NCBI GenBank assembly: GCA_013399115.1
Contig: VXAA01005186.1
Location: 18,810 to 82,809, forward strand
Length of the DNA stretch: 64,000 bases
Source: Anseranas semipalmata
Taxonomy: Eukaryota > Chordata > Aves > Anseriformes > Anseranatidae
Reading direction: 5' to 3'
The translations under genes and the position numbers were made by a program. A model generated the notes under the pieces. The model was not told the DNA's origin, did no database searches, and saw only the letters and a program-made list of their open reading frames with translations. How positions within the stretch are numbered: the first letter of the stretch is position 1; the number at the start of each line of letters is the position of its first letter. Of this stretch, positions 10,601-25,600 are shown one piece after another.

Positions 10601-13600
10601 TTTCTTACTACAAAATAGTATGTAGTTTTGTCTAGTTTCCCCCAAATTAACTAGATGGGCTAAGCTTTAATAAAGCAATACAACTGTGCTCCTTCTGGCT
10701 GGATAGTCTCTTCCCTGCAGAGAAACTAAGGCCCAAGTTGAATCTTTCAGCAACACGCAGTGGCTATATTAACACCAGAAAATAGTGCAGCAGAAGAGGA
10801 GACAACAGGACTACATAGTTGGTGCTGAGGACACCCATGCCATACACATCTGGGGGAGGGCAGGCGATTGTGTTGGGCTAGCCCACGTCTCGTCCTGTGA
10901 AATGAATGCTTGTGAGCAGCTGGAATGCACTGGGTGCCCTACTTCCAATTAAGCTTCATTTGAAAGCGGCCAAGCTGTGCACTCAGGGACAGCTCTGCGG
11001 TGCAAGCCAACACAAGGTAAGTGGGGTGATTGGGAATTTACTTCAAAAGCACATTCCTGATCTGAATAGAAATATTAATGTAGATGCACTCAGATAAATG
11101 AACAAAAGTTTTCCCTGAAGAAACAAGAAACTTGTTCAAGCAGGTTATGAGCTCATCAGAAATGCTCCACTGGAAACTTCCCTTCCTCCACTATAGTATT
11201 AGATCTAGGCAGGCACAGAAATTCCTCTGAGAGGATACTCAAGTAGGGACCCAAACCATCCCGTGTTCTTAAACCATCAGTGAATCACAATGACATTCTT
11301 TGTCCAACTTTAGCAGGTGCTTTGTCTCTGAGGCAGCCTTCCTAATTGCATACTCAGGAATGAGACCTAGAAAATACAATTGAAGAAGAGCATCTGCTTC
11401 TAGATACTTTCTCAAGGAAGTGAGCAAGCTCCTGGAAGCATTCTTGCACTCTGGTGGGATTTTATCAGTACTGAACTCCTTCTGCAGAGCATCTCAAGTT
11501 AGACAAAGCAGTAAAATCTGCAAAAATCAGGTCTAGCCAGCATACTATAATGCAGATTATTTTTCCTGGAATTTCTACAACTATGTGTTCGTGCATACTC
11601 TAGTTTCTATACTTCACATGCAATTCTCTGAAAACTTACCTGTACATATCATAGTATCGAGAGAGGCCTTGTGCCTTCCCACTCATCTTGGACAGCCACT
11701 TAGTATAGGCAGCACGAGGTCCTTTTTGGCTACAGACAAAAAAAAAAAAGGGAGGGCTGATAATTTCTCTGTATTATCTTACCATTCTGTACTTTAATAC
11801 CTGCAGACAGAGTGCGCTGCTACAACCCATAAGATTTTTAGGCATAGAAGGCATAAGGAAGCTACAGCCTACATTAATTTTAGCCTCGCTATGGAAATGA
11901 CATTTATGCAGTCAGCATATGTGTTGATCAATACAGGAATTACTTGCAGATACAGGGAATCCCTCTCAAAAGTAAAATATCAATACACACACTCTCCCCC
12001 TGTCAGGTGACAGACTGAGTTCAGAGAGAAGCTTTGCAAAGTGCTTTGAGAGATGTCAACGTGGCACGCTATGCTGAGCCCACTGAGGCAGGCATCTGCT
12101 TCCCCCCAAGCCCTGAATGCATTTCAGTCATATTTAATGAAAGATTAGGCATTAATGTCTCAAAAAGATTAATTTCCAACAGGTACTGTAAAAATCAGAA
12201 GCTGCCTTGAGAAGACAGACCCAAAATAGCTGCTCCAGGGACGTCTCTTCTCTACCTGAGGCATTAGGTAGCTTGCCACATTACATGCTGCTATTTGTCC
12301 ATCCAAACAGGTAAGGAATGCAGGAAGGCAGTCCACTATCTCTTTGACATGCATAGGAGGGGACGACTTAGGGTATTAATCCATAAGAAGCAAGACTTCA
12401 TTAGTTACACTGCTTATAGATTAAATTGATTTTTCTCCCATCTTATCTGAATACACTACTGTGCTAGCTGTTAAACTGCTATTCTATTCCAGACAGGCAG
12501 CAACTTGGTAGAGCACCTGCTTTTTCTCTTTCTTCCAAACGATGTTCTGACATATAGAGATCCTTCCCATTTAAGAAATATTTATCATTTATAGACTGTG
12601 TAGCCCATCACTTCTGGATAAAGAAAACAACTTCAAAACTTCAGAAAGTTTTTCTCCCTCACTCCAACTGAAATATTGCTGATAAGAATTTCATTGGAAT
12701 TCTCCTTTGGGAGTGCTGTTATTCAACCATAGCTCATTATAAAGTGTCCTAATTGACTCAGAGTGTATGGGAAAATATTTAAAGTCCATATACAACAATG
12801 AAATAAAGCTATTTTTAGGATAAATCATTAACTGTTTTTAGAAAGATACTGATCATCTACATTTAGTATTAGAGATCTCCCCTCCTGAGATGATTCCATG
12901 CAAGTCATCCTCCACTATTCTAGTAACTGAAGTGGGATCAACAGTAATGCTCACAGAAGCAGTAACGTTCACAGAAGTCAACCACATACCAGTAATGCAG
13001 GAACTGCAGCAGTTCCTAAATGCTCAGTCAAAAATTAAATAACTCTAGAAACAAAGGAAGGCTCTTTGGAGTCCAAACTCCACATTGGAGCTTCCTCCAA
13101 CCTGCCCTATAAGCAAGAGAACTAGCAAAAATAAATGACAACACTTAGACAAGCACAAAGAGAGATTACATACTAAGTGACAAAGTCAGTAAATGAAACC
13201 ACATTTCTAAATTCCAGGATAGAAACAGGCTGAAGTGCTAAAATTAATAAAAATTTTACAAATATTCATCCCTTAATTACAAGGGATCAAGACACAGAAA
13301 GCCAATTTATTCAAATCCAGCATTTGTACACAGTCAGAGACAACGTTCTTTTACGGTTGTGTTTTGTACGTCTGCCAATTTCCTTTGTCCCTGACTTACT
13401 TCTGAACAGTTTCTGAGTAGCTCTGTCTCTGCTCCCTCCCCTTGCTGACCTACGTCCATTTCCTGCCTGATCAAATCAAGAGATCAAAATCCTTTGCTTG
13501 TAAAAATCAATCTGCTGATAAGGAAATGGTGATGATAATGACATCACACACGAATATAAGCCTCTTGTTTAAACAAGCTGGGTGGAGGATATTCCAGGTA

Positions 13601-16600
13601 CAATGGTACTCATTAAACAAACAGTTGCTAATTACTAATTTGGGTCAGGAAGTACAAAGTGCCTCCTTGCTTATAGGTACTTTTCTTTCTTTTAAATAAA
13701 GAAAATGCTGCCACAAGATCATCAGTACCACGACAAACCCATTATCAGTTGTCTATATTAGAGGAGACAGCTAAACCAAGCACCACCTGTTATAGTTGAG
13801 TTCTTCCTCTTCAGACATGCTGTTCCTCAGGAATTCTTTTAAAGTACAAGTATTTTCCAGCCACTTGATGAGCCCCAGTCTGGAACAAAAGAAATCAGAG
13901 ATGTGAGCAAGTAGCTTAGGAGTTGGAACAATCCAAAATAGGAAGCAACACATTCTAGTGCCTGCTAAAAGACCATCAAAAGCTACCAATTTAAACATAC
14001 TCTGAAAAACAGTTTCCAAAGCAGTTTCAATCTTAAAAAGAAAAGAAAGCAAGCCAAGACCCAAAACATTCCGAACCAGAATCTGTTAACATAAGAATTT
14101 CCGTCCCTTCAAGATAAAGTCCTACCTTGTTGTCATGGGGATGACCTGGTAAGTTTTCAGCTGCATATTCCTTTGGCTACAGGCAGCATCTTGGGAAAGG
14201 ATAATGTTCATTACATCGAACAGCTGCTCAATGCGTTGGTCTTGTCGCAGGTCTTCACCACCTTTGACGAGAAAAGGATACTCCTGCTCATCACTGCCTC
14301 GGATTATTATACGCTTTGGTTTCCTCAAGGATTCCATTACAGTTACCTTGGAAGACAGGAAAAAGCAAAATATTTGTGACAGAAGACTTGGTCTTACAGA
14401 ATCGTCACCAAAATTAAGCGTATCTGGCATTCCCAAGTGGCATAACCAAGTTGCTGAATTACTACTCAAAAAAAACCAAAACAAACAAAAAAAAACCCAA
14501 ATGCTGTTTTTCAGAACTTTATGTGCTGCAAGATGTGTAAACAGCAACAACCTTTCTATTGTCAAATTCTTCAGATTGAATATGGACACAAATTTATACC
14601 AACAGGATTTTGACTCAAACTCATAAACATACCCGTTCATCAAATCCAGAGATTTTCACATGGTACTCTGGCAGTGGTTTCCCTTTCCCATCATACTGAC
14701 CTGTAGGGGGTAGGGGTGAAGGTGGGGAAAGGAAAAATTGATATAGTCTGATTTTAAATATTATTATTACAAAGTGTGCTTAAGAACAGAAGACTCTTCC
14801 AAATATTTTGTCATATTAGCAGAGTAGTATCTTTGAAGAAAATATATCAAATACATAAAAATCCGTTTTCATCATATGTTTTTATCTTCAAATTACTAAT
14901 ATTCTTTCCTTCTTAAGCTGTTAAGATTTTCAGATCTTAATGCTTTCAGAGGACACATCCTCACTGAATTAAACATATATTAGATTTAAGTATCAGATTT
15001 CCTGGAATCAGGCCTTCAAAAGAAGTTTTTAGGTTAGAGATGCAGTTTTAGATACAATTTAAAATAAAAAAAATCAGGCATACAGCTTAAGAACAGCTTT
15101 AAGAGATGAAATAACAGAGCTATTTCAGATAAAGTCTACCTCTGTGTAAGGTGAAGATGAAGGGCCATATAGCCAAGAAAAGAAGCAGAGCTCAGAAGTA
15201 GCGCCCTTCTTGTAAGGGACAATTCACCACTGACATTGAAGGAGAACTTACCAGGAACCTCTAGCTCATTCCTCAAGAACTCAGCTTTGAATTCACTCAT
15301 CCATGGTGAACATTCTTTCAGGTTTCCAGGTTCTTTATGGTTTTCGTTCATTTTTGTGACGAGAGAAGTTACAATCCCATTAAAATCGCTAACCTTCATA
15401 TCCAGCAGTTTTGAACCGCCTTTTCCAAAATGGCTGTTGAAATCCTTCTCAAAAGCCTGATGTTCATTTACAGAAATGAATCCTGTTAACACAGTGCTCG
15501 GAACTCCCCAAGAACACCAAAACATTACCTTTCTATCTAGACATACAGTTTCATCTGTCCTCCTAAAACACCTCAATCTTTCTTCCACTCCAGTTCTTTT
15601 TTTATTTTTCCTCCATTGTTTCTAGTCTATCAGAACCTTTTCATTGCCTGTTTGGTAGACCCTGCCAGCTAGTAGCAACATTTCACTACTCCAGTGATAC
15701 TGGAGACCTGTAGAATTAGACCACAAACCTTTTTGCCATGTTAAAACCAGAAGCTTAGCCCTTCTTACCTCCTCCAGCTGCAGCTGGATTCTGGGTCACT
15801 ATATCAATAGTGCCGCTCGTTAAAACTTAAAAAAAAAAGTACCTTGTTTGCTTACAAAAGTCTAAGAACATCTAGTGAAATATTAATATAAAATACAAAC
15901 ATTTGTATCTATTAAATACAAACTCCATCATGAAGCTAAACATCGGATTATCATCAGGACATTTCAATGATGCCCCAGTGTTTAAATGTTATCACACTTT
16001 CAAATTGCTGCAAAAAAACAAACAAAAAAAAAACAAAAACCAAAACAAACAAAAAAAAAACCCAAAAACAACCCTTAACTGTTCAATTTACAAATGGTAA
16101 AAAACCAACAACAATATAGCAGGATAAGTTAGTTAACCTTTTTCCCTTAAAATTTGAAAACTCTGATTCATGGATTTTTTATTTTTAATACTAGCAGCAA
16201 CCATACTACATAGCAAGTAAATACAGCCTGGCTAATTTTGTACATAACTTTTTTGCTAACCAAAAGGTATATTACACGTACACATAATGCATGTTAGATA
16301 GCTTTGTGCATTAAAATTAATTTGTGCATCATGCTAAGAAAATGCCAATTTCAATGTTTTACTTACTAACATTTATTATTCAATTTGCTTTGAGAATTTT
16401 GAACGTAAAATGCACAAAATTGTATTTTAGAAGTATTTTAAATACCCTGATAAAGGAAAACTGCAAAGACATTTTGTACTGATCTATTTAATAAACAAAG
16501 TATTATCTGTAAGTAGTTAACTGAGTTGACTTTTTCTGTTCCTATTCAAGGTTCTAGGAAAAAAAAAAAAAAAAAACAGATGTCCCCTCTTGGACCTCAC

Positions 16601-19600
16601 TGGTATTAACAGCTTGGAAAAGCTATGTAAGCTCACTCGTTTTTAAAATGCCTGATCATTTTTCTCCCAAGCTATCAAGGACACAGCTATTTCACTGAAG
16701 TTAATGAAAATACAGAAAACATCCTTCTCAAGAAGGGACTGCTACAGTCAAGATCTTTATCACTTCAAATCCTATTTCAGATGATCATCTGACTGCTTCC
16801 TCTGTTCAGTGCTTTGACTTCCTTTAAAATTCAGGGTAGCAAATATTTGAATAGCCTTAATACTGTACTTTACTTTGTATAATCCATCAACAGCATTTAA
16901 TTTATTCATTGCTAGAATTTCACGTTAAATGCAAGATTTTTATTGCTTAGATTACAATTGTAATTGTACATAAATAATAGATACGAAGATTATAAGCTTG
17001 AATTACTCCACATATTAGAGCAATTTTGTGTGTCAGTCAAGAGACAACTTTTTTCAGCAAGGACACTAGAAGTTATGCCGTCATCCTTGCAGCACACTGT
17101 TTCTCTGTTAATACAGTATCACAAAGGCAAAGAATTCAGCATCTGCGCACCATCATCCTGACCCTCTTCTGCTGCAGCCGTTAGCACGTAACACGAGCAC
17201 TGCTCTCTCTCCGCCCTTCAGCAGAGAGGAACAGCCCCACGCCCCCTCGTCCAGCATCTCCCTTGCTCTTCTCTCCCTTTTGTCAATTCAGTCATGATCC
17301 AAAATCCATCAGCATTATTTGCAGAATCCTCCGCTACCGCGTGCATTTCCACTTATAGATTTTTTTTTTTTTTTTCTTCTTTCTTCTTCTGGGACATAAA
17401 CCATGCCAGCACCCAAAAGCAGGCTGCCTTTGTCCCCACGGCTGCTAGGTCCCTGGCTGCGCTTGCCCCCTGTATGGCTGAACACACAGAGCTGCTCCCC
17501 TCCCTCTACCCCGAGCCCTGACAGCAGCACATCCTGCACATTCTTATCCCCTTACTCTGAAGTTTAAAGTTGTTGTCATCATAGACCCAGCTTATCTCGC
17601 AGCAACCTATTCAGTATGTCCCTAAACTCCTAACTGCCCTTTCTGCTGCTGTATCGCCTCCCCGGTACCCTGCCTGCTTCTCATCCTCCACCTTCTCTGC
17701 CCCCTCCCAGCCCGAAGGGATGGGGTAGGGGTCCTGGAAAGACCTGGATAAGTTTATCTCATGGGAATGTGACTAAGAGCAGCAGCCACGTGGGAGAGAC
17801 CTGGATCCGCCTAGGCCAAGCCACAGGCCTGTGAACACATAGGGCGAGCATACAGCCCTGCTTCTGCAGGAGTATTACTCTCCTGGCCTCCAGCAATTTG
17901 CAGTTCAGGGTTTTGTGGACCCAGAAGTGTGCATTTGTATTTACAGCTCTCAAAGCATTTTTCCCCTCCCTGTGCTATATTATCTAGCCGCTATTTGAAC
18001 CCGTGAAAGCACCCACAATATCCTGCAGCAGTAGTTAAGCGCTTAACTGTGCACTGAGTGAGGAAACATGTCTCCCTGTTTGTTTTGAACCTGACACTTC
18101 CACAGAATTATTTACTCCATGCTTGGCACTCTTGATGTTGAGAGCTTTATCTGTGTCTGTTCTCCTTGTGTTTTTTTTTCCAACTAGAGGAATCTTAAAG
18201 TCATTCCTTGCACAGAGGTACTCTGTACCTCCGAATACTCTTGCCACCTGAATCTCCTCCAGCTCCATTATATCCCTGTTGAGAAGCACAGACTAGGACT
18301 ACACAGTGTTCAAGGTGTAGGTCTGAGAAGGCTGCTATGTCAATGTGTAAATCAATGTTTTGTTCTCTTCTCGATAATGACTAACAGTCACTTTGCTTTC
18401 CTGACAGCTCTTGAGTATTCCCAGCCAATGTTTCCACAGAGCTATCACAAATCAAGATCTTGCTCTTGAATTGCAATAGTCAGCTCAGACCCAAACTATT
18501 TATATATGAAAATTATATGTGAATTAGTTTTTTTTTTTTTTCCCCCTCATGCATCGCTTCATTTTTCTACACCGACTTTCAGTATTTTAGATCTCAGTTA
18601 GTTTTGTAGAATCATTTCTGTAATTCCTCATAGTTGTAACTCTTCTGAATAACTTACCCTAAAAAGCCTAGTACCAGTAGCAAGTTAATCGTAATATAGC
18701 ACAGTGCCCTAAACTGCTCATACATCCTTGGCAGCAGGGAAAAAACAAGGCCAGATTTCTGTTCAGGTTCACAAATGGGCAGAGAGTCCCAGGCCCTGAG
18801 AATCTGGGGTGGGCAGGGAAGGGGAGGCAGCAGCTGCATGAGCGGGACCACGTAGCCCTGTGGGGCAGTCAGAAGGGGAAGTTAAACTATAACAGTTCCA
18901 TAGTTTCTAGCAATGAAATCCCAGTCCTGAACTCCTAAATTTGATCTCTTGCTTAATCAAGTCCTGCAGCGCCCATGAAAGCTGTGATCTGTCCCCCTCT
19001 TTTGACTTTCTAGTGCTTTCTACAAAAGCACAGAATGCCAACACTATACAGTGATCACACGTACCTGAATAAACTGTTTTCTCAGCAATCCAAGGCCAGG
19101 AGCCTCCAAATCTCCCAAATGCTTGTACATTCCTTCATACATTTCCTTAAGTTTATATTTATTCCTCTGAGCTTTTACCAATTCGTTTCTGACATCCTCA
19201 CTCCAGTCCTGCAAACAGAAGGAAACAGATGAGCACTGACAAAAATAGTTGGTAATTTACTCAGATTGCGTTTGGTTTTCCCGTATTTACTAATAGCTAA
19301 TTAATGTGAAAACCAAAAGAGCAATCAAAAGGCTGTGGAAACACTCTTTTCATTCCATCTTACAATAAAATGTTTCTACATTACTAATGTAATTGTATTT
19401 ACTACCATAGTGTCTAGTGCAAACTAAGAAAGTGCCTATGTGGCCAAGAGTGGTATCAAACAAAACAAGAGAATCCTTTCAACAACAGGTTCACAATCCG
19501 GGCAGGGATTCAGCAGATACCAGGGAAAAGGTGCAAAAGGCACAAGAACACCAGTATACAGAATTTTTCTAGGATCTCTAGATGGCCACAAATGCTGATT

Positions 19601-22600
19601 CTGTAACGATTTTGGAACAACTAAGGAGGGCTGACCGAGGGGCAGCACAGAGACCCTAAAAGGAGAAAGCTGAGAAGGGCAACTGCAAAAAAGTCAGCTG
19701 GCACGGGGGATGGAGACCGATGTGCGTGAAAGGTGCAGAGAGCACCCCGACACCATTACCAGTCAATTCTGGGTTGAACCGCTTCCTGCGGCTGCGGTAT
19801 CAACTGAACAGCAGCTGGCTCCACCCAGTACCTTCTTTCCTATCACAGCATGGGGAAAGATGAGGAGGGAGGGGTGTGTGGGGGAATACTATGCTTTACC
19901 TTAAAAAGCATTATGGGACTAGAGAGCTGTTCCAGGGAGCAAACAAAATCTTGAACTACTCCTCCTCTGTCCAACTTACTCTTGATCCTTTGAAAAGAAA
20001 AAGCACATCACAATTCAACAGGAACTACCATCACCACCTAGCCTGCAGATAAACAATGATACAGATCATCTGCTATATCCAAGAATCTGGTAAAATTACT
20101 GGGGGGTGGGGGAGGCACAAATGGGTAGGAGGACTCGGAATTCTCTCGGGCTGCACAAGTTTTAATATATTGGCTGTCCTTACTGTGCAGCTCCCAGTTT
20201 TTTGGTGATTAAGTGTCACGCTATGAAAATAGCAGCTTGGTGGGGCAGTGGAAAGCATACTTAGAACAGAAACTTTTATTAACATGACTATACATCCTGT
20301 CATGACAGTCATTCAAGGGTGATAAAGTTTGTAAAGCACAAGCCTTTACCTTCTTGTTTGAAGCTAAGATTTTCAGGAAATGTATCAGAAATTTGAAAAA
20401 AAAAAAAAAAAAAAAGGCAAAAGGGACACCTAAAATTATTTTAGTGGTGCTATAGCACTGTGTGGTAAGAGTTGACTTTTGCCTGGGGATTAACTCAGGT
20501 TTTATTGCATGGCAAAATAGGCAAAGTAAGGCTTGTAGAAGTCCCATGCTGCACACTGAATAAGCAGAGAAGAATACAATAAAGAGCTGCCGTTCCCCAA
20601 AACATAACGTTCATCCATTTCACTGATGATCTCTGAGATCTGATGGAAGCATTTATTCTGTTTAAACATCCCTGCTCTCTCATGGTATTAGAAAGACTAA
20701 GTGTCCAAGCAAGCTTCATCTTCATCTCTGATGGGTACTGACTGTCACTACTGTGAAGTCTACTACAACAAGGGTCTAATCACACACCAGATTTCCCTTC
20801 AGCCTCAGCGGAGCAGGAGGAGGAAGATGGTGAAACTTTTGCCTAACACAGAGTTACCAGGAGAAAGGGGTTGCCTCTTTTTGTTTTTCTTAGAAAATAA
20901 AACACAAACAAAACAAACAACAACAAAACTAACCTCCCACATCCTGGGGACTAATATGTACTCAAAACTTTTGAAAGCAATCAGGTTGCTTACCTGAGTA
21001 TGTCTAATACTGAGAGAGCCTACGTACTGGTTTTCCTTGTGCCTTTTAATCAAAGCACAGTGTGCATGGGACTACCCCCTAATGCTTTGCATGCCACCCA
21101 AAGAAAACAGGTTCTTTAAAATAAATCAATCCATCCACTCCAGAATAAAAAGTACACAAAAGAGCTACTCTGATTCCAAATTCACCTTTCTACAAACTCC
21201 TTGTTCTTACAACCAGTTGCAGTATCTTTGAAGCAGTAACTTTCACTGCTGATCATGAAAGGGTAGATGATTGCCTGGGGATAGGTATTTGCAATCTCTT
21301 CAACAGTATGTTGCACGGCTATTGCTTCATCCTTGTCAAGTAGTGCCATCATCTGGCTGATCCAACCAATGAACTGCCAACAGGGAACCGAAGAAAGCTG
21401 CAAAACAGACAGTGCTTTTGATTTTGGTGTTCCTTAAAAATACCAAACATAGTAAACAAAAAACCGCTCCGTGTCCCAGCTTGACAGACCGAAATACATG
21501 GAAAGAAAACAACTACCTTGTCAACTACCTTGCACGAGACATCCCTCTCTGAAGCAGAGATTTATTATTATTACTACTACTACTAAAAAGGTTTGCCATT
21601 GCAAAGATTTGTAGTTTGTTGATCAGGATGAAGCTTCATACTCAAAANCTTCCTTAAAAATACCAAACATAGCAAACACAAAACCGCTCTGTGTCCCAGC
21701 TTGACAGACCAAAACACATGGAAAGAAAACAATGTCAACTACCTTGCACGAGACATCCCTCTCTGAAGCAGAGATTTATTATTATTACTACTACTACTAA
21801 AAAGGTTTGCCATTGCAAAGATTTGTAGTTTGTTGATCAGGATGAAGCTTCATACTCAAAATTGTGGCTTTTCTATCTGGATGCAATGTAATAAATTTTG
21901 ATCACGCACACGAACAACTCAAAAATTTGAAGGGGTATTTCAAACACCACTGAGTTGAAGCCTCGATTTGAGTGAAACAAGCCAGGAAGAGGAACACTGG
22001 AACTCTGACCAAAGTTTTGTTCTTCATTTAACTTTAAACAGGTTTGGGCTTGCTGACAGATATTAATTTCAATTGAGCATGCCCCTACCCCAATACAATT
22101 CATGCTACCTCCCTCCAAAAACTGTATCACTTTTGAAAGGAATTCCACAGTATATTTTCTTGGGATAGCAAGAGACTGACTGACTCCTTTTCCTCTGTCT
22201 CATTCCCTTCTACCTTTCTAATGGAGTTTAAGTTTAATGGACTGCCAGTATTTATCTCACTGCAAGAGAGAGGCGAAGACAAAGAAACTCCTGGTGAACT
22301 TATTTTCTGGGTGAGGTTTGTTAGCTGGACCAGCCATCAGGTTCTGTTTCAGCCATCAGAGTTTCACTGTGGCCACACCTTGTCCACCTCAGCCTTTTTG
22401 CTATGTTTTCAGTTTCTCAAGATAACTAAGCCCTACTTCTGTCTCTCTCATGCCTTTGAGTTCTTCCTCTGTCAGGGCTTGGCACTCTGTGAGCACCAGC
22501 ACAATGAAAAGGGCTTGAAAATATGGGCAGGCCAAGACAGGAACAGGCATGAGTCAAAGAGGAGCACTCAGCTTATCTGTGCCGTGACAGAAGGGAAGGC

Positions 22601-25600
22601 AGCGTGGCACATGGCATCCTGACATACAACAGCAATACAGAAATGGGTAATGGAAAGGAGGAAATGGAAGTACGAAGGAGATGAAGCTGTTTTGAACCTC
22701 TGAGATGAAGCAGGACAGAGAGAGGTGGGAAAAGCAGAAAACGAGTGTGAAAAGGCTGCTGGTTTCCTGCACACAGGAGACTCAGCCTAAACAAACAACT
22801 CTCTTAATCCTACCCACCTTTATCAACCCACTTAGACAGTTCAGAAGGGGAAAAAAAAAAAGCAATGTCATTTTTCTCCAGCAGCTCTCAAACTAATATT
22901 TGGAATCAGAATAATGAAAAAAGTTCTATTTTTAAGAAAAGTTTCTGTCCATATTAAACTCAACAGGATAGAGAAAAACAAGGAACAATGATGGGATAAA
23001 ATTTATCTGATTCACTTGAAGCAAAACTCACCAGTCTAACCTCTCTATCCATCCAGACTCCACCTCCCACCTTTTAAGAACGATTTATAGCAACATTGGC
23101 TGCCAGGAAAATGGAAGCAACTAACCTCTCGTGTCACTAGACCCAGCGTCTCTGCTGGATATCTTTCAATTATTTGCAGCAGTCTAGGAAATCTCAGCCT
23201 GGCTTCCCTGGAGTTCAGTTTTAAAGCTTTTATCATTTTCTCCACCACAATAGCTGGGAATAGCTGCAGATCTGCAGTGTTAATTTCTGCCAAGAGACAT
23301 TAAACAAAAGTTATCAGAAACACCATCACTTGTTTCACGTCTTTGATCATCTGGAACATTCATCTCCCCTATTCAGTATTTTTTTTCCCAGTGTATTTTG
23401 TATTTTTACTTTGTTCTCCTTCCCATCTGTTTGAACTGCACACATCAGCAACACATGTACTTGGGGACTGTAAGGATTAGCTTTATCAGGAAGCTGCATC
23501 ACCGCTGGTAACTTGCCTGTTTTAAATACAACACTATTGCGGTCTGGGAAGGAACAAGGGAAGCATCTGCTGGATATGATATGTATCTCACAAGTGAGAG
23601 GGAGACCATGAGTGATTCACTAGTATCAAAGCTAGCAGTAATAGTGGGGAGAGAGGAGGGGAAAAAAAAAGAGAAAAATAAAAAAGACTATAGATACTGT
23701 TGAACTGGAGGACAAACTGTTCCGTTTTAAATCCAAGCTGTGTTGCTCCAGGAGATCTCCTGGGCATCACAAAAGCTCATACATCACAGATAAAGCCATC
23801 TCACATGCTTAGGAGAGATCCTGACTAACCAAGCAAGCCTTCTTCTTCCTTACGCAGATGATGGTCACAGAAACCAACCAAAGTCATGTATGCATTGATA
23901 ACTCCCATCACATCTACATGTTCCATGGAGTGGGACTGCACTTCCTCTTCAGACTTCCTCGCTGCACTGCTGAAACACTGAAAAGCTCTCTTGTTCAGAC
24001 CTGCTAATACCTGAAATTTAACCATGAAAGGGGAAAAAAGACATATTAGCAAGAAGCACTCAACAATTCTTTTTGAAACTGGAGCTTGGTTGCAAGCACT
24101 GAGCAGATAAAACTTTAACCATATTAGATGTTCTGAGCAGTACAAAGAAAAAAATAGGAAGTTATTTCTAGCAGTTATTCCAGAATTTTCAATGGAAAAA
24201 ATATAACACACTTTTAAATTTAATCTCTGCAATTATTTCAACTGCAAAAAAGTTCACGTTACTAGAATTTACCAGAAAACACAATTAAAATGCTGTTTTT
24301 TTCCTATTGAGATATAACTGTAACATCTGCATAACAGCTATATTTAGAATTTTTGTTAAAAATAGCATGCATCAAACTACTTCAAATCTGATATATTCTC
24401 CTCTCCACAGCTGGTGTTCCTGCAGACATCAGTGCTAATAGCAGGGTTTCACATTCTCTGTATCTATCCATATCCTCCACTACCTATTGAAGCAATGAAT
24501 ATAATACTGAAATACATAAAAGCCCCCCCCCCACACACACATTTTACCTTTTCAGGACATTCACAGCTTTCTCCTGACAGTACTGATATTTTTCCAGCTT
24601 TTTCTGTCTCTATTTGCTCAAGGCATCCTGGATCCTGACTAAGAGCATTGGCCATGATGCGGTAAGTAGTACCCAGAAGAAGATTCTGGTTTCGGAAGGC
24701 CACTACGCTCTTGCTAAGGTAGTCAGATTTGGTATCTTCTGTTGGAATTCAAAAACAAAGTAAGTAATTTGACAAAAAAGCAGCTTTGTATAATAAACAA
24801 AGTGCAGCAAGGAGAGGGCTGTTACCAAGCAGGGAGATGGTTTTTAACACCGAGATCACTCGTTCAGGACAGCTCTGGTTCCAGCTGCAACTATGCGTGA
24901 AGCGGCAATATGCGTAGTTCCACCTCACCAGCCAGTCTTCCCTCGTTTTGGCCTCTCTGCGCAGGTCCTTCAGAAGCTTCTTGGCAACTGAGAAGCTCTT
25001 CTGTATTCACATTAAGACAGAGTTTTCAGATAATGTCTCTGAAGAAGAAATAAAGTCTTTCTGCAACCAGATTAAAGGATGGGAGGATTTAGGTAACAAA
25101 GTTATCATAAAACGAAGTGAGGCCCACTGCTTGTCTGGTCTTATATTCAAAAACAGATTTGTGCTTTGAAATTTGAAAAATTTGAGAAATTTGAGAAAGA
25201 AAAAAGAACAGAGTTTTGACAAACTAAGGAAATTAAAATAATTTTATCTGCATGATTAGACATTAACTGTTCCGCAGTGCGACGGACAATGTAACTTGGT
25301 TTATAATACAGTTAAGCAAATCACTTATGTATTACATTTGTGATTTGATTAAATGTTTCATTGTAGCATTAAAGGAAATCTTGTTTTTCTTTATTTATTC
25401 TTTTAGGAGTGAATAGCCTGCACAGCACTAATGTTATATTTGGTTATTACAATGCTTAAAATGAACTCTGACACTGATTGCAGATTTCTGCAGGATCTCA
25501 GAAGACCGGGGAGATTTTGACTTTAATATTATTAGTCTTGTCTCAAGCTTGAAATACCAAAGGCCACATTTCAGTCATTGTAACAGTAAGATCCAAAACA

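Larger units (their letters stand above)
15457..19064 (-). other. PRKDC: PRKDC intron, 3.6 kb (largest visible)
   Basis: The intron between exons 45 and 46. It is AT-rich on the left with A-rich simple repeats. 17,160-18,350 is GC-richer and pyrimidine-rich. I recognise no coding sequence, RNA gene or repeat family in it. Confidence 0.85.

Noticed and set aside
14204..14626. 140-codon plus-strand open frame
   Set aside because: It is the antisense shadow of exon 48 and its flanking intron.
14347..14643. Extension of exon 48 along its open frame
   Set aside because: It would swallow the intron before exon 47. The phase and the human match require the acceptor at 14,347.
16008..16074. Possible retropseudogene poly(A) tail
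   Set aside because: No gene-like sequence or target-site duplication is visible beside it. It is treated as simple repeat.
22221..22622. 133-codon plus-strand open frame inside a PRKDC intron
   Set aside because: No recognised similarity, no exon or promoter signals, low-complexity hydrophobic composition. It is probably chance.
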